Part shown: one piece after another, positions 1 to 6,877 of the stretch
Layout of the letters: each line of letters starts with the position of its first letter
Position numbering within the stretch: the stretch's first letter is position 1
Assembly (NCBI GenBank): GCA_003242315.1
Contig: QGUY01000080.1
Span: forward strand, 1-14,418
Direction of reading: 5' to 3'
Length of the DNA stretch: 14,418 nucleotides
Source: Bacteroidota bacterium
Lineage (GTDB): Bacteria > Bacteroidota > Bacteroidia > Cytophagales > Cyclobacteriaceae
The notes under the pieces: generated by a model
Told to the model about the DNA's origin: nothing
Seen by the model: only the letters and a program-made list of their open reading frames with translations
Database searches by the model: none
Position numbers and translations under genes: made by a program

Positions 1-43
1 ATTTGTTTAAAAGACAAAAATTGTTTTTTTCTATTGTTGCAAC
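1..43 (+). promoter_or_regulatory. AT-rich promoter-like segment abutting a broken gene
   Basis: These bases are strongly AT-rich with runs of A and T, unlike the roughly half-GC coding DNA that follows. TATTGTTG at 32-39 differs by one base from the Bacteroidota -7 box TAnnTTTG and is followed by CAAC, as is the clear box at 5423-5430 in this same window. No -33 TTG sits at the expected 19-20 base distance. The segment reads directly into the middle of a dehydrogenase gene, so it may be a promoter from elsewhere, a deletion joint or a chimeric sequence end. I cannot tell which. Confidence 0.3.
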
Positions 44-1483
44 CGGGCCCCCGCCAATGCGCAGAATCCTGATACCTACCACGGCAAATTTTTGCGAATA
101 AACAGCGACGGCAGCGTACCGGAAGGCAATCCATTTACGAGTGGCAGCGACCAGAAGCTTCGGGTATGGGCATATGGTCTCCGCAATCCTTACACGTTTT
201 CCATCCACCCTGAGAGCGGCAGGATTATGTTGAATGAAGTTGGTCAGGTAACCTGGGAGGAAATCAATGATGCGACCGTTGGTGGACAAAATTTCGGGTG
301 GCCGGATGAAGAGGGCATGCCGCAGGCACCGGGAACTTCAGCGCCAGTGTTGGTTTACAGCCACGGAAGCGGTGATGGAAGGGGATGCGCTATCACGGGA
401 GGGACGTTTTTCAGTCCTTCAACAACCAATTATCCACCGGAGTACCACGGAAAGTATTTCTACCAGGATTATTGCAATGGGTGGATCAACTATATGGATC
501 CTGATCAGGAGGCGCCTGAGGCACGGGCGTTTGCTACCGGTCTCGGTCCCTTCAATCTTGGGCTGACAACGGGTCCGGATGGAAACCTCTACTACCTGAG
601 TCGGGAGGATAAAGCGCTGTACAAGATCGTTTACATGCCGCCTGTTCCCGCTGCAACCATCACCGCGCCCGAGGAAGGAAGCTCGTATTTCGCAGGGGAG
701 GAGATCACGTTCTCAGGCGCCGCTACGGACGCGAAAGATGGAGATCTTCCGCCCGAAGCCTTTGAGTGGAGTGTTACTTTTCACCATGAAAATTCCATCG
801 AGGAAATATTATCTCTGTCCGGTGTGAAGGAGGGCTCCTTTGTAGTGCCAGATGAAGGGGTTACGTCAACGGAAGCATGGTATCGAATTGTCTTGACGGT
901 GACGGATTCGGATGGCTTGCAACATCGCGACACCGTGAACATTGTTCCGCGCACCGCGACACTACACCTTAACACGGAGCCGGAAGGCTTGCAGATGGTG
1001 CTCGACGGCGAGACAATTCATACACCTGTGTCTGTTCTTAACGTGCAGGGAATGAAACGCGTCCTTAATGTGATTTCGCCCCAGATTGTCGGGCAGACAA
1101 CCTATCAATTCGATCATTGGATCCACGGAGGAGAACCCTCGCAGGCTTTCCGGATTCCGGATCGTGACACTACGCTTGTCGCAGTGTTTTCTGCCGTTGT
1201 GGGTGTGGAAGGAGCCGATCATTATCAGACCGTCGCGATGCCAAATCCTGTGACCCAGGGCGTGCAAAACGTCGAGGTGACGCTGCCGTCGGAATATGCT
1301 CCAGGCGTCACGATCTCAATTGTTGATATGCTTTCGCGAGAACTGGCGCGCTCGTCGCACACGTTCAATTCGGATCAAAAGTCTATCATGGTGTCCGTCG
1401 AACACCTGGCCAACGGCATGTATCATATGATTCTCCAATCGGGCAAACGAAGGTCAACAGTACGCCTATTGGTTTCCCGCTAG
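11..1483 (+). CDS. PQQ-dependent sugar dehydrogenase, N-terminally truncated, with type IX secretion sorting domain
   Basis: The product is the C-terminal part of a soluble, secreted glucose/sorbosone dehydrogenase-type beta-propeller, which oxidises sugars with PQQ. Recognisable pieces are NAQNPDTYHGKFLRIN (from 56), WAYGLRNPYTFS (about 167) and EINDATVGGQNFGWP (about 257). The propeller ends near 635. Ig/PKD-like and PEGA-like beta domains follow (about 640-1190). The tail (about 1225-1483) has the MPNPVTQG, VDMLSRELA and NGMYHMILQSGK pattern of a type IX secretion C-terminal signal, so the mature protein should be exported. The frame is open from 11 (stop at 8-10). The only start-type codon is TTG at 92, but this is an internal Leu of the family motif GK-x-LRI. 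Roughly 200 N-terminal residues are missing, including the signal peptide and the region that normally holds the catalytic His. The gene is therefore very likely non-functional as it stands, or it is an assembly chimera. The family call is firm; the cause of truncation is unknown. Confidence 0.75.
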   Translation, partial: KTKIVFFYCCNRAPANAQNPDTYHGKFLRINSDGSVPEGNPFTSGSDQKLRVWAYGLRNPYTFSIHPESGRIMLNEVGQVTWEEINDATVGGQNFGWPDEEGMPQAPGTSAPVLVYSHGSGDGRGCAITGGTFFSPSTTNYPPEYHGKYFYQDYCNGWINYMDPDQEAPEARAFATGLGPFNLGLTTGPDGNLYYLSREDKALYKIVYMPPVPAATITAPEEGSSYFAGEEITFSGAATDAKDGDLPPEAFEWSVTFHHENSIEEILSLSGVKEGSFVVPDEGVTSTEAWYRIVLTVTDSDGLQHRDTVNIVPRTATLHLNTEPEGLQMVLDGETIHTPVSVLNVQGMKRVLNVISPQIVGQTTYQFDHWIHGGEPSQAFRIPDRDTTLVAVFSAVVGVEGADHYQTVAMPNPVTQGVQNVEVTLPSEYAPGVTISIVDMLSRELARSSHTFNSDQKSIMVSVEHLANGMYHMILQSGKRRSTVRLLVSR

Positions 1484-1505
1484 GTTGCATCAGCAGTTGC
1501 CTCTG

Positions 1506-2816
1506 TTATTTGCTACGATCCGGCAAGTCAAACTTCAGTTTCACCCTTGCTTTCCCTCTTACAGGTTCGTCATTGCGTTTGGTGGGCTTCCAGCGTGGAC
1601 CTTCGCGGATGAGGCGGATGACTTCTTCGTCGCATCCGTATCCCAGTCCACGTATAACTCTGAAATCGGTGAGATCGCCAGACGGTTCGATGGTAAACGC
1701 TACGGTCACTTTACCCTCTATACCATTTTCCATGGCCAGCTTGGGATATTTCAGGTTTGCCTCCAGGTAGCGTCGGAAAGCTCTCTTGCCACCTTCCGGT
1801 TCGGCCGGCTCCCACTTGATTTCTTCAAATCCGCGTTCACTTTCATTGCCGTAGCCTGTGACAACCACTTCGCTTAACGATGCAACGTCTGGCGTCAGCG
1901 TAACATCAAGAGACGCTGCATCGGCAGTCCCTTCTGGCACGGGTGTTTCAAGGCTGTTAAGACCAATGAACGAAAAGACAAGCGTCTGGGCTATTTCCGG
2001 TACGGTGATTTCGTAATATCCGTTGAGGTCGGTGACTGTACCGGTTTCTGCGCCCTTCACGGCAACATTCACTCCTGGCAGTGGCAACCCATCTTCGGCA
2101 TCTATGACGCGGCCTCTTACGACTTTGCCACTTACGGTTCGGCTATCCGCCTTCGCCGCCCGCAGCGCTTGAGGCTCGATCCTGGCTGCGGCAGCCTTTT
2201 GTTCCTGCGCCACGGCTGGACCGGCCGGAGTATCTTCTACCTGGGGAGCAGCTTCCTTTTCCCGGGCGATGTCCAATGCGAGGGATTGGTCAACGCGATC
2301 CTCTTTCAGCTTCTCTGACTCTATGCGTTTGCTTTCGCCAGTTTCCTTCGGAGTCACTGGCAGCTCTTCGCGGAAATCTCGCGGTGCCTGCAAGTCGGCG
2401 TCTTTCTCAACGGAACTCACAGCATCTTCTTCCACTTGCATGGATTCCAGAGAATCCGATGCAGGAGGTGTTGGCAGTGCATCGCGTTGTGTAGGTGTAT
2501 TGAGAGCAATTGACTCCGCAGTGTCTTCGCGGCCCGACAGGTAAAATATCATTACTGCGGACACGCCTACGAGCAACACGGCGGCAGCGACCTGGTAGTA
2601 CCAGGGTACGCCGCGGGAGAGCCTGGTTCGTCGCGCAACTCTTGCCTTGAGTGCGTTTATGTCAGAAGCGAATTCATCGGGTGTGATGGTGGCAGCCCCC
2701 TCCAGCGCGTCTGCAAAAAAAGGATCATCCAGCGCCTTTTTTTCCAGGGCGTGCATTTCCGCCGGCGTCATATCGCCACGGAGATACCGTTCAATGTCGT
2801 CCCTGTAATCAGCCAT
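1506..2816 (-). CDS. Membrane anti-sigma-like / CarboxypepD_reg / TonB C-terminal hybrid protein
   Basis: This 436-residue protein has five parts. Residues 1-65 are a cytoplasmic, zinc-ligand-free head with the ERYLRGDMTPAEMHALEKKA motif often seen at the N-terminus of Bacteroidota anti-sigma-like proteins. Residues 73-93 form a single TM helix. Residues 96-228 are a Pro/Glu/Lys-rich periplasmic linker. Residues 231-307 are a CarboxypepD_reg-like beta-sandwich (RGRVIDAEDGLPLPGVNVAV, then GTVTDLNGYYEI). Residues 317-323 read VVVTGYG, the motif that normally opens the plug of SusC-type receptors. Residues 342-432 are a TonB C-terminal domain (NLKYPKLAMENGIEGKVTVA, then GPRWKPTKRNDEPVRGK). The start codon overlaps the stop of the upstream sigma-factor gene by 8 bases (ATGGCTGA), which implies translational coupling. 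Inference: the head binds the sigma factor and the periplasmic part contacts an outer-membrane receptor or the peptidoglycan. It could instead be an ordinary energy transducer for a TonB-dependent transporter, but no receptor gene is adjacent. Domain calls are confident; the mechanism is not. Confidence 0.8.
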   Translation of the reverse strand: MADYRDDIERYLRGDMTPAEMHALEKKALDDPFFADALEGAATITPDEFASDINALKARVARRTRLSRGVPWYYQVAAAVLLVGVSAVMIFYLSGREDTAESIALNTPTQRDALPTPPASDSLESMQVEEDAVSSVEKDADLQAPRDFREELPVTPKETGESKRIESEKLKEDRVDQSLALDIAREKEAAPQVEDTPAGPAVAQEQKAAAARIEPQALRAAKADSRTVSGKVVRGRVIDAEDGLPLPGVNVAVKGAETGTVTDLNGYYEITVPEIAQTLVFSFIGLNSLETPVPEGTADAASLDVTLTPDVASLSEVVVTGYGNESERGFEEIKWEPAEPEGGKRAFRRYLEANLKYPKLAMENGIEGKVTVAFTIEPSGDLTDFRVIRGLGYGCDEEVIRLIREGPRWKPTKRNDEPVRGKARVKLKFDLPDRSK

Positions 2817-3372
2817 TTCGCTCGACGCAGTTTTTCAGGTTTCGCTTGCCGTTTTGAATGTGACTTTTTACCTGGTTGAAATCGAATCCTGTGGCGTCAC
2901 TGATCTGCCGGTAGGATTTCTGCTGCAGGAAAAACAGCCGGACACACTGCTGTTGTTCCTGGTTTAGCCGCTCCAGGCACTTTTCCAATTTAGCAAGATT
3001 CTCCTCCTGTTCCTGTCCATCCTCTGGATGCTCGGACAGGGTCGATTCCATAACGAGGGTCTCGGAGATTTCGACATTTTGCCCTTTTTTGGCCCTGAGC
3101 TGCATAAGACAATGATTTCGGGCTGTGGCATAAAGCCAGCTCTTAAACCACGTCACCTCGTGCGTACGAAGGGTCTGGGCCAGTTTCTCGAACACCTGCA
3201 TCACGGCGTCTTTGCTCTCTTCCCGGTCTTTAAGGTATTTCAGACACACACCATACACGAGGCTCATATACCTCCCAAACAGGACGCCCAGCACGTCCAT
3301 ATCTCCTGATTCCTTGTAGCGCCGAACCAGTTCGATATCCTGCATTTCATCGTGTGAGCGGGAGGATAGCAT
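2809..3372 (-). CDS. ECF-type RNA polymerase sigma factor
   Basis: This is a 187-residue sigma-70 family protein with only regions 2 and 4. Region 2 spans about residues 31-96, with VYGVCLKYLKDREESKDAVM and the WFKSWLYATARNHCLMQLR core-binding and -10 recognition helices. An acidic linker covers about 105-128. Region 4 spans about 130-182 and ends in a helix-turn-helix (SYRQISDATGFDFNQVKSHI). It should direct RNA polymerase to a small regulon. Its stop overlaps the start of the TonB-hybrid gene by 8 bases, so the two form one operon and the downstream protein is the likely regulator of this sigma factor. An alternative start at 3345 (MQDIELVRRYKESG) fits how related proteins usually begin and may be the true one. 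A GGAG sits directly against the 3372 ATG, too close to serve as a ribosome site. The -10 target is unknown. Confidence 0.88.
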   Translation of the reverse strand: MLSSRSHDEMQDIELVRRYKESGDMDVLGVLFGRYMSLVYGVCLKYLKDREESKDAVMQVFEKLAQTLRTHEVTWFKSWLYATARNHCLMQLRAKKGQNVEISETLVMESTLSEHPEDGQEQEENLAKLEKCLERLNQEQQQCVRLFFLQQKSYRQISDATGFDFNQVKSHIQNGKRNLKNCVERNG

Positions 3373-3494
3373 CTCCGAAAATTAAGAAAATACAGCTATT
3401 GATGAGGTTTTGCTGCCACTGGCGCATTATCCCGGAATTTTTTTATGGAAATGCGGGGAAGCCTGCATCTCATCGACAACCAAATCTTCAGTGT
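3373..3494. promoter_or_regulatory. Divergent intergenic region between sigma and vWA genes
   Basis: About 120 bases separate the sigma-factor gene (leftward) from the vWA gene (rightward), so both promoters should lie here. Reading leftward, TAATTTTC just before the 3372 ATG matches TAnnTTT with a final C instead of G. That would put the transcript start close to the ATG, but no convincing -33 TTG is present. Reading rightward I see no clear TAnnTTTG box. The absence of a good housekeeping promoter fits, but does not prove, control by the neighbouring alternative sigma factor. Confidence 0.35.
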
Positions 3495-5339
3495 ATGAAA
3501 TCAAGAATTGCTGCGATTGTGATGCTAGCCCTTGTGTTGGTGGCATTCAATCGCGTTCCCGAAAGAAGGATAACCGGAGTTATCACAGATGCGTCGACGG
3601 GTCACCCGTTACCGGGAGTAGTGGTGAACCTCAAAGGAACATCGACGACTGTTGGCAGCGACCAGGCGGGTGTGTATAGCATCATCGTTCCTGATCGCGG
3701 AGGTAAACTCGTATTCAGCTACGTCGGGTACAAAACACGTGAGGTGACGATCGGCACGAGCGATCGAATCAATGTGAAAATGATCGCCGACATCCAGGCG
3801 TTGCAGGAAATCGTTGCAGCTCCGGGTCTGTATAAGCGGTCGAAAGCCGATGCTGCCTATGGAGTTTCTCACCAGGCGAGCCCATATGCTCCTGCCTACG
3901 AAATGGAGCAGGGTGCATGGAATACCGAAGAGTATGATGGAATAACCGAGAACATTTTTCACAGCGCTCTTCGCAAACCGCTATCTACATTTTCGATAGA
4001 TGTCGATGCTGCATCCTACAGCAACGTCAGGCGCTTCATTAACAATGGTCAGCGACCTCTGAAAGACGCTGTCCGGATTGAGGAGCTGATCAACTATTTC
4101 GAGTTCGATTATCCTCAACCTTCCGGCGAACATCCTTTTGAAATTATCACGGAGATATCGAGGGCTCCGTGGAACGAAGAACACAAACTTGTACACATCG
4201 GGCTACAGGGTAGGAGGATTCCAACAGAAAGTCTTCCGGCGTCAAACCTTGTATTTCTCCTGGACGTGTCGGGTTCGATGAACGCGCCCAACAAGCTTCC
4301 TCTGCTCAAGGCATCGTTCCGACTGTTGACGAATCAGTTGCGTGAAGAAGACCGCGTAGCTATTGTGGTGTACGCCGGTGCTGCCGGTGTAGTACTCAAC
4401 TCAACGCCGGGCAGTGACAAGCGAACCATTCTTGATGCGCTTGAACGGCTGGAAGCGGGTAGTTCTACTGCCGGGGGAGAAGGCATTCGTCTTGCTTACC
4501 GAATAGCAAAAGAGAATTTCATTGAAGGTGGTAATAACAGAATTATCCTGGCAACGGATGGAGATTTCAATGTGGGCGAATCCAGTAATGCCGCAATGGA
4601 ACGTCTCGTAGAAGAAAAGCGTGAGCAAGGCATTTACCTCTCTGTGCTTGGCTTCGGAATGGGTAATTACAAGGATTCGAAAATGGAAATCCTCGCTGAT
4701 AAGGGTAATGGTAACTATGCCTATATCGACAACATTCAGGAAGCCCAGAAGGTGTTGGTAAGCGAGTTTGGTGGAACACTGTTTACCATCGCGAAGGATG
4801 TGAAACTTCAGGTTGAATTCAATCCCGCGAAAGTCACGGCATATCGTCTCATCGGATATGAGAACAGATTGCTGCGCGATGAGGATTTTAATGATGACCG
4901 AAAGGATGCTGGTGACCTTGGATCCGGCCACACGGTGACGGCTTTGTATGAAATCATTCCTGTGGGATCGGACAGCAAGTTTTCGCCTGTCGATGATTTG
5001 AAATATCAGAAAACGCAACTGACTTCCGAGGCAAAGCGTTCACCGGAATTGATGACAATAAAGTTTCGCTACAAAGATCCCGATGGTGGTCCAAGCAAGC
5101 TTATTGTGCATGCATTGCGAGATAATGATATCCCCTTAAGCAGGACGTCTGACAATTTCCGGTGGTCGGCAGCTGTGGCCTCGTTCGGGATGCTGTTGCG
5201 CGACTCGGAGTTTGTGGGAGACTTTGATTATGAAGACGTTGTTGCCCTGGCGCAAGGGGCACGGGGTGAGGACGAAAAGCGATACCGGGCCGGGTTTATT
5301 GATATGGTGCGATCGTTCGGCCTTATGGCGAAAAAATAA
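3495..5339 (+). CDS. Exported YfbK-type von Willebrand factor A protein with CarboxypepD_reg domain
   Basis: From the ATG at 3495 the product has 614 residues. The frame is open further upstream, but the ATG at 3495 is followed at once by a signal peptide (MKSRIAAIVMLALVLVAF), so I prefer it. There is no lipobox. Residues 24-100 are a CarboxypepD_reg-like domain (RITGVITDASTGHPLPGVVV, then LVFSYVGYKTREV), followed by a degenerate plug-like stretch, ALQEIVAAPGLYKR. Residues about 153-215 match the YfbK N-terminal vWF_A region (STFSIDVDAASYSNVRRFIN, then EELINYF). The vWA domain spans about 250-430 with a complete metal site: D257-x-S-G-S, T325 and LATDGDFN with D355. The remainder to 614 matches the YfbK/DUF3520 C-terminus. 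It is a periplasmic or surface metal-dependent adhesion or protein-interaction protein of unknown ligand. It lies divergent to a sigma/TonB-hybrid pair, which suggests a shared function. A strong terminator follows the stop. Confidence 0.87.
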   Translation: MKSRIAAIVMLALVLVAFNRVPERRITGVITDASTGHPLPGVVVNLKGTSTTVGSDQAGVYSIIVPDRGGKLVFSYVGYKTREVTIGTSDRINVKMIADIQALQEIVAAPGLYKRSKADAAYGVSHQASPYAPAYEMEQGAWNTEEYDGITENIFHSALRKPLSTFSIDVDAASYSNVRRFINNGQRPLKDAVRIEELINYFEFDYPQPSGEHPFEIITEISRAPWNEEHKLVHIGLQGRRIPTESLPASNLVFLLDVSGSMNAPNKLPLLKASFRLLTNQLREEDRVAIVVYAGAAGVVLNSTPGSDKRTILDALERLEAGSSTAGGEGIRLAYRIAKENFIEGGNNRIILATDGDFNVGESSNAAMERLVEEKREQGIYLSVLGFGMGNYKDSKMEILADKGNGNYAYIDNIQEAQKVLVSEFGGTLFTIAKDVKLQVEFNPAKVTAYRLIGYENRLLRDEDFNDDRKDAGDLGSGHTVTALYEIIPVGSDSKFSPVDDLKYQKTQLTSEAKRSPELMTIKFRYKDPDGGPSKLIVHALRDNDIPLSRTSDNFRWSAAVASFGMLLRDSEFVGDFDYEDVVALAQGARGEDEKRYRAGFIDMVRSFGLMAKK

Positions 5340-5344
5340 GCACC

Positions 5345-5378
5345 AGGGGGGCAGATCGGAGTCTGCCCCCCTCTTTTT
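5345..5378 (+). terminator. Rho-independent terminator after the vWA gene
   Basis: A perfect 11-base stem (AGGGGGGCAGA at 5345-5355 pairing with TCTGCCCCCCT at 5362-5372) encloses a 6-base loop, TCGGAG, and is followed by CTTTTT. It begins 5 bases after the vWA stop codon and isolates that gene from the downstream sigma-factor operon. Confidence 0.93.
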
Positions 5379-5394
5379 CGTATAGGGCACTGTT

Positions 5395-5436
5395 TTTGAG
5401 GAATTACAAAGGTTTTTTTACCTATTTTTGCAACTT
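5395..5436 (+). promoter_or_regulatory. Bacteroidota promoter for the rpoE-gmk-nadD operon; transcript probably leaderless
   Basis: TATTTTTG at 5423-5430 is an exact match to the Bacteroidota -7 consensus TAnnTTTG. A TTTG lies at 5395-5398, about 24 bases upstream, longer than the usual 19-20 spacing, so the -33 element is weak. The -7 box ends only 6 bases before the ATG at 5437. Transcription should therefore start at or within a few bases of the start codon, leaving almost no 5' leader. The exact start is inferred from consensus spacing. Confidence 0.65.
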
Positions 5437-6021
5437 ATGGAAGAGACGGCGAAGCAGCAGTATACCGATAGCGAGAGGGCCCGCATCTTCGAAGATGAGT
5501 TCATGCCGCACATTAATTCAATGTACAATTTTGCTTACCGGCTTACTCTGGACGAAGATGATGCAAAGGACCTGCTTCAGGATACATACCTGAAAGCGTA
5601 TCGGTTTATTGATTCATTTCAGCAAGGAACTAATGCCAAGGCATGGCTGTTTCGAATTCTGAAAAATAGCTTCATCAACGACTACCGGAAGCGCAGTAAA
5701 GAACCCTCCAAGGTAGATTATCAGGAGGTCGAGAACTATTACAATTCCGAAGACGTTGATCGTCAGATCACTCCCGATTTGCGTGTTGAAACATTGCAGG
5801 ACATGATCGGGGATGAGATTTCGAACGCCTTGAATTCGCTTGACGTCGATTTCAGAACCGTCATCATTTTGTGTGACCTGGAAGGATTCAAGTATGATGA
5901 AATGGCCAAGATCCTCGACATTCCAATTGGTACGGTGCGCAGCAGGCTGCACCGCGCCCGGAACCTGCTTAAGGAAAAGCTTAGTGAGTACGCAAAGAAA
6001 ATGGGTTATAAAAACGCCTGA
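5437..6021 (+). CDS. RpoE/SigW-like ECF sigma factor
   Basis: This 194-residue two-domain sigma factor has region 2 at about residues 23-88 (MYNFAYRLTLDEDDAKDLLQ, then AKAWLFRILKNSFINDYRKR) and region 4 at about 120-184, with the helix-turn-helix YDEMAKILDIPIGTVRSRLH. It recruits RNA polymerase to alternative promoters. The intact DAKDLLQDTYLKAYR helix and the canonical GTVRSRLHRAR ending make it a conventional active sigma factor. I chose the ATG at 5437 rather than the TTG at 5428, because the latter lies inside the -7 promoter box. The gene for a zinc-ligand anti-sigma-like protein follows after 6 bases, and gmk and nadD follow in the same tight run. From memory, such RpoE proteins are common in Cytophagales; the regulon is unknown. 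Confidence 0.92.
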   Translation: MEETAKQQYTDSERARIFEDEFMPHINSMYNFAYRLTLDEDDAKDLLQDTYLKAYRFIDSFQQGTNAKAWLFRILKNSFINDYRKRSKEPSKVDYQEVENYYNSEDVDRQITPDLRVETLQDMIGDEISNALNSLDVDFRTVIILCDLEGFKYDEMAKILDIPIGTVRSRLHRARNLLKEKLSEYAKKMGYKNA

Positions 6022-6027
6022 CCACCT

Positions 6028-6291
6028 ATGAGTCATCCAGAACAAAGCCAGCAGATGAGCGTTGCAAAAGGCAATTGTTTAGAAATGCTTCGCCTCATCC
6101 TCGACGGAGAAGCTACGGAAGAGGAGAAAAAAAATTTCATCGACAAACACCTTGAGACCTGCATGCCGTGCTACAGGACTTATCATCTCGAAATGGCAAT
6201 TCGGGATTTGCTGAAGTCGAAGTGCGGTAATCACGAAGCTCCCGCAGAGCTCATCGAGAACATCAAACGGATGATCGGCACAGTCCGCTGA
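6028..6291 (+). CDS. Small soluble zinc-binding anti-sigma factor (ZAS/zf-HC2 type)
   Basis: This 87-residue protein contains Cys17, then His41-x3-Cys45-x2-Cys48 (KHLETCMPC), the ligand pattern of zinc anti-sigma domains of the RsrA/ChrR kind. A short helical tail with one more Cys (Cys66) follows. There is no TM helix, so it acts in the cytoplasm, binding and holding the sigma factor encoded 6 bases upstream. Cysteine ligands of this kind can respond to thiol oxidation in some family members (established for RsrA); whether this one is redox-sensitive is inference. Its stop overlaps the gmk start (TGATG at 6289-6293), giving strict translational coupling. The family call is good; the partner is inferred from position. 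Confidence 0.82.
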   Translation: MSHPEQSQQMSVAKGNCLEMLRLILDGEATEEEKKNFIDKHLETCMPCYRTYHLEMAIRDLLKSKCGNHEAPAELIENIKRMIGTVR

Positions 6292-6875
6292 TGGCAGGAA
6301 AGGCGATCATTTTTTCAGCTCCTTCCGGTTCCGGCAAGACAACGATAGTAAAACACCTGCTGGCGAATAATCCGGATCTCGGATTTTCCATTTCAGCTTC
6401 AACACGCGATAAGCGTGGCAGGACCGAAGTGGATGGAAAAGACTACTACTTTCTTACCCCTGAGCAATTCAAGGAGAAAATCGACAACGGCGAGTTTGTA
6501 GAATGGGAGGAAGTCTATGCCGGCAACTTTTACGGAACGCTGAAATCGGAAATTGATCGCATCTGGAAGGAAGGCAAGAATGTCGTCTTCGATGTCGATG
6601 TCAAAGGCGGGCTGAACCTCAAGCGCTATTTTGGCGACCGCGCGCTGGCGGTGTTCGTAAGTGTCCCCTCGCTCGAGGTGCTCAAGGAACGGCTCAACGA
6701 ACGCGGCACGGAAACGGAAGAAAGTCTCTCACGGCGCCTCTTCAAAGCAAAGTTTGAAACCACATTCAAGGACCAGTTCGACGTGGTCCTCCTTAACGAG
6801 AACCTCGAAACGTCGCTGGCCGAAGCGCAACGGTTGTACGACGAATTCAAAAAGAAAGACATCCCGGCCCAATAG
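6291..6875 (+). CDS. gmk: Guanylate kinase
   Basis: Catalyses GMP + ATP to GDP + ADP in the cytoplasm, an essential step in guanine nucleotide and (p)ppGpp precursor supply. The 194 residues match the usual family length. The P-loop APSGSGKT is at residues 10-17. The GMP-binding region has STRDKRGRTEVDGKDYYF (37-54) and GEFVEWEEVYAGNFYGT (67-83). The lid carries RLNERGTETEESLSRRL (134-150), with the expected arginines. All key residues are present, so the enzyme should be active. The start codon overlaps the anti-sigma stop by one base, and nadD follows after 2 bases. Confidence 0.97.
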   Translation: MAGKAIIFSAPSGSGKTTIVKHLLANNPDLGFSISASTRDKRGRTEVDGKDYYFLTPEQFKEKIDNGEFVEWEEVYAGNFYGTLKSEIDRIWKEGKNVVFDVDVKGGLNLKRYFGDRALAVFVSVPSLEVLKERLNERGTETEESLSRRLFKAKFETTFKDQFDVVLLNENLETSLAEAQRLYDEFKKKDIPAQ

Positions 6876-6877
6876 CC

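Noticed and set aside
1484..1505. Possible terminator between the convergent dehydrogenase and TonB-hybrid genes
   Set aside because: The 22-base gap has no stable inverted repeat with a T-run.
3354..3494. N-terminal extension of the vWA protein from an upstream in-frame start at 3354
   Set aside because: The extra 47 residues are not signal-like, overlap the start of the divergent sigma gene, and are followed by a clear signal peptide starting at 3495.
4401..5018. Long minus-strand open frame (about 205 codons) inside the vWA gene
   Set aside because: It lies wholly antisense to a well-supported coding region, and the translation has no recognisable motif or sensible composition.
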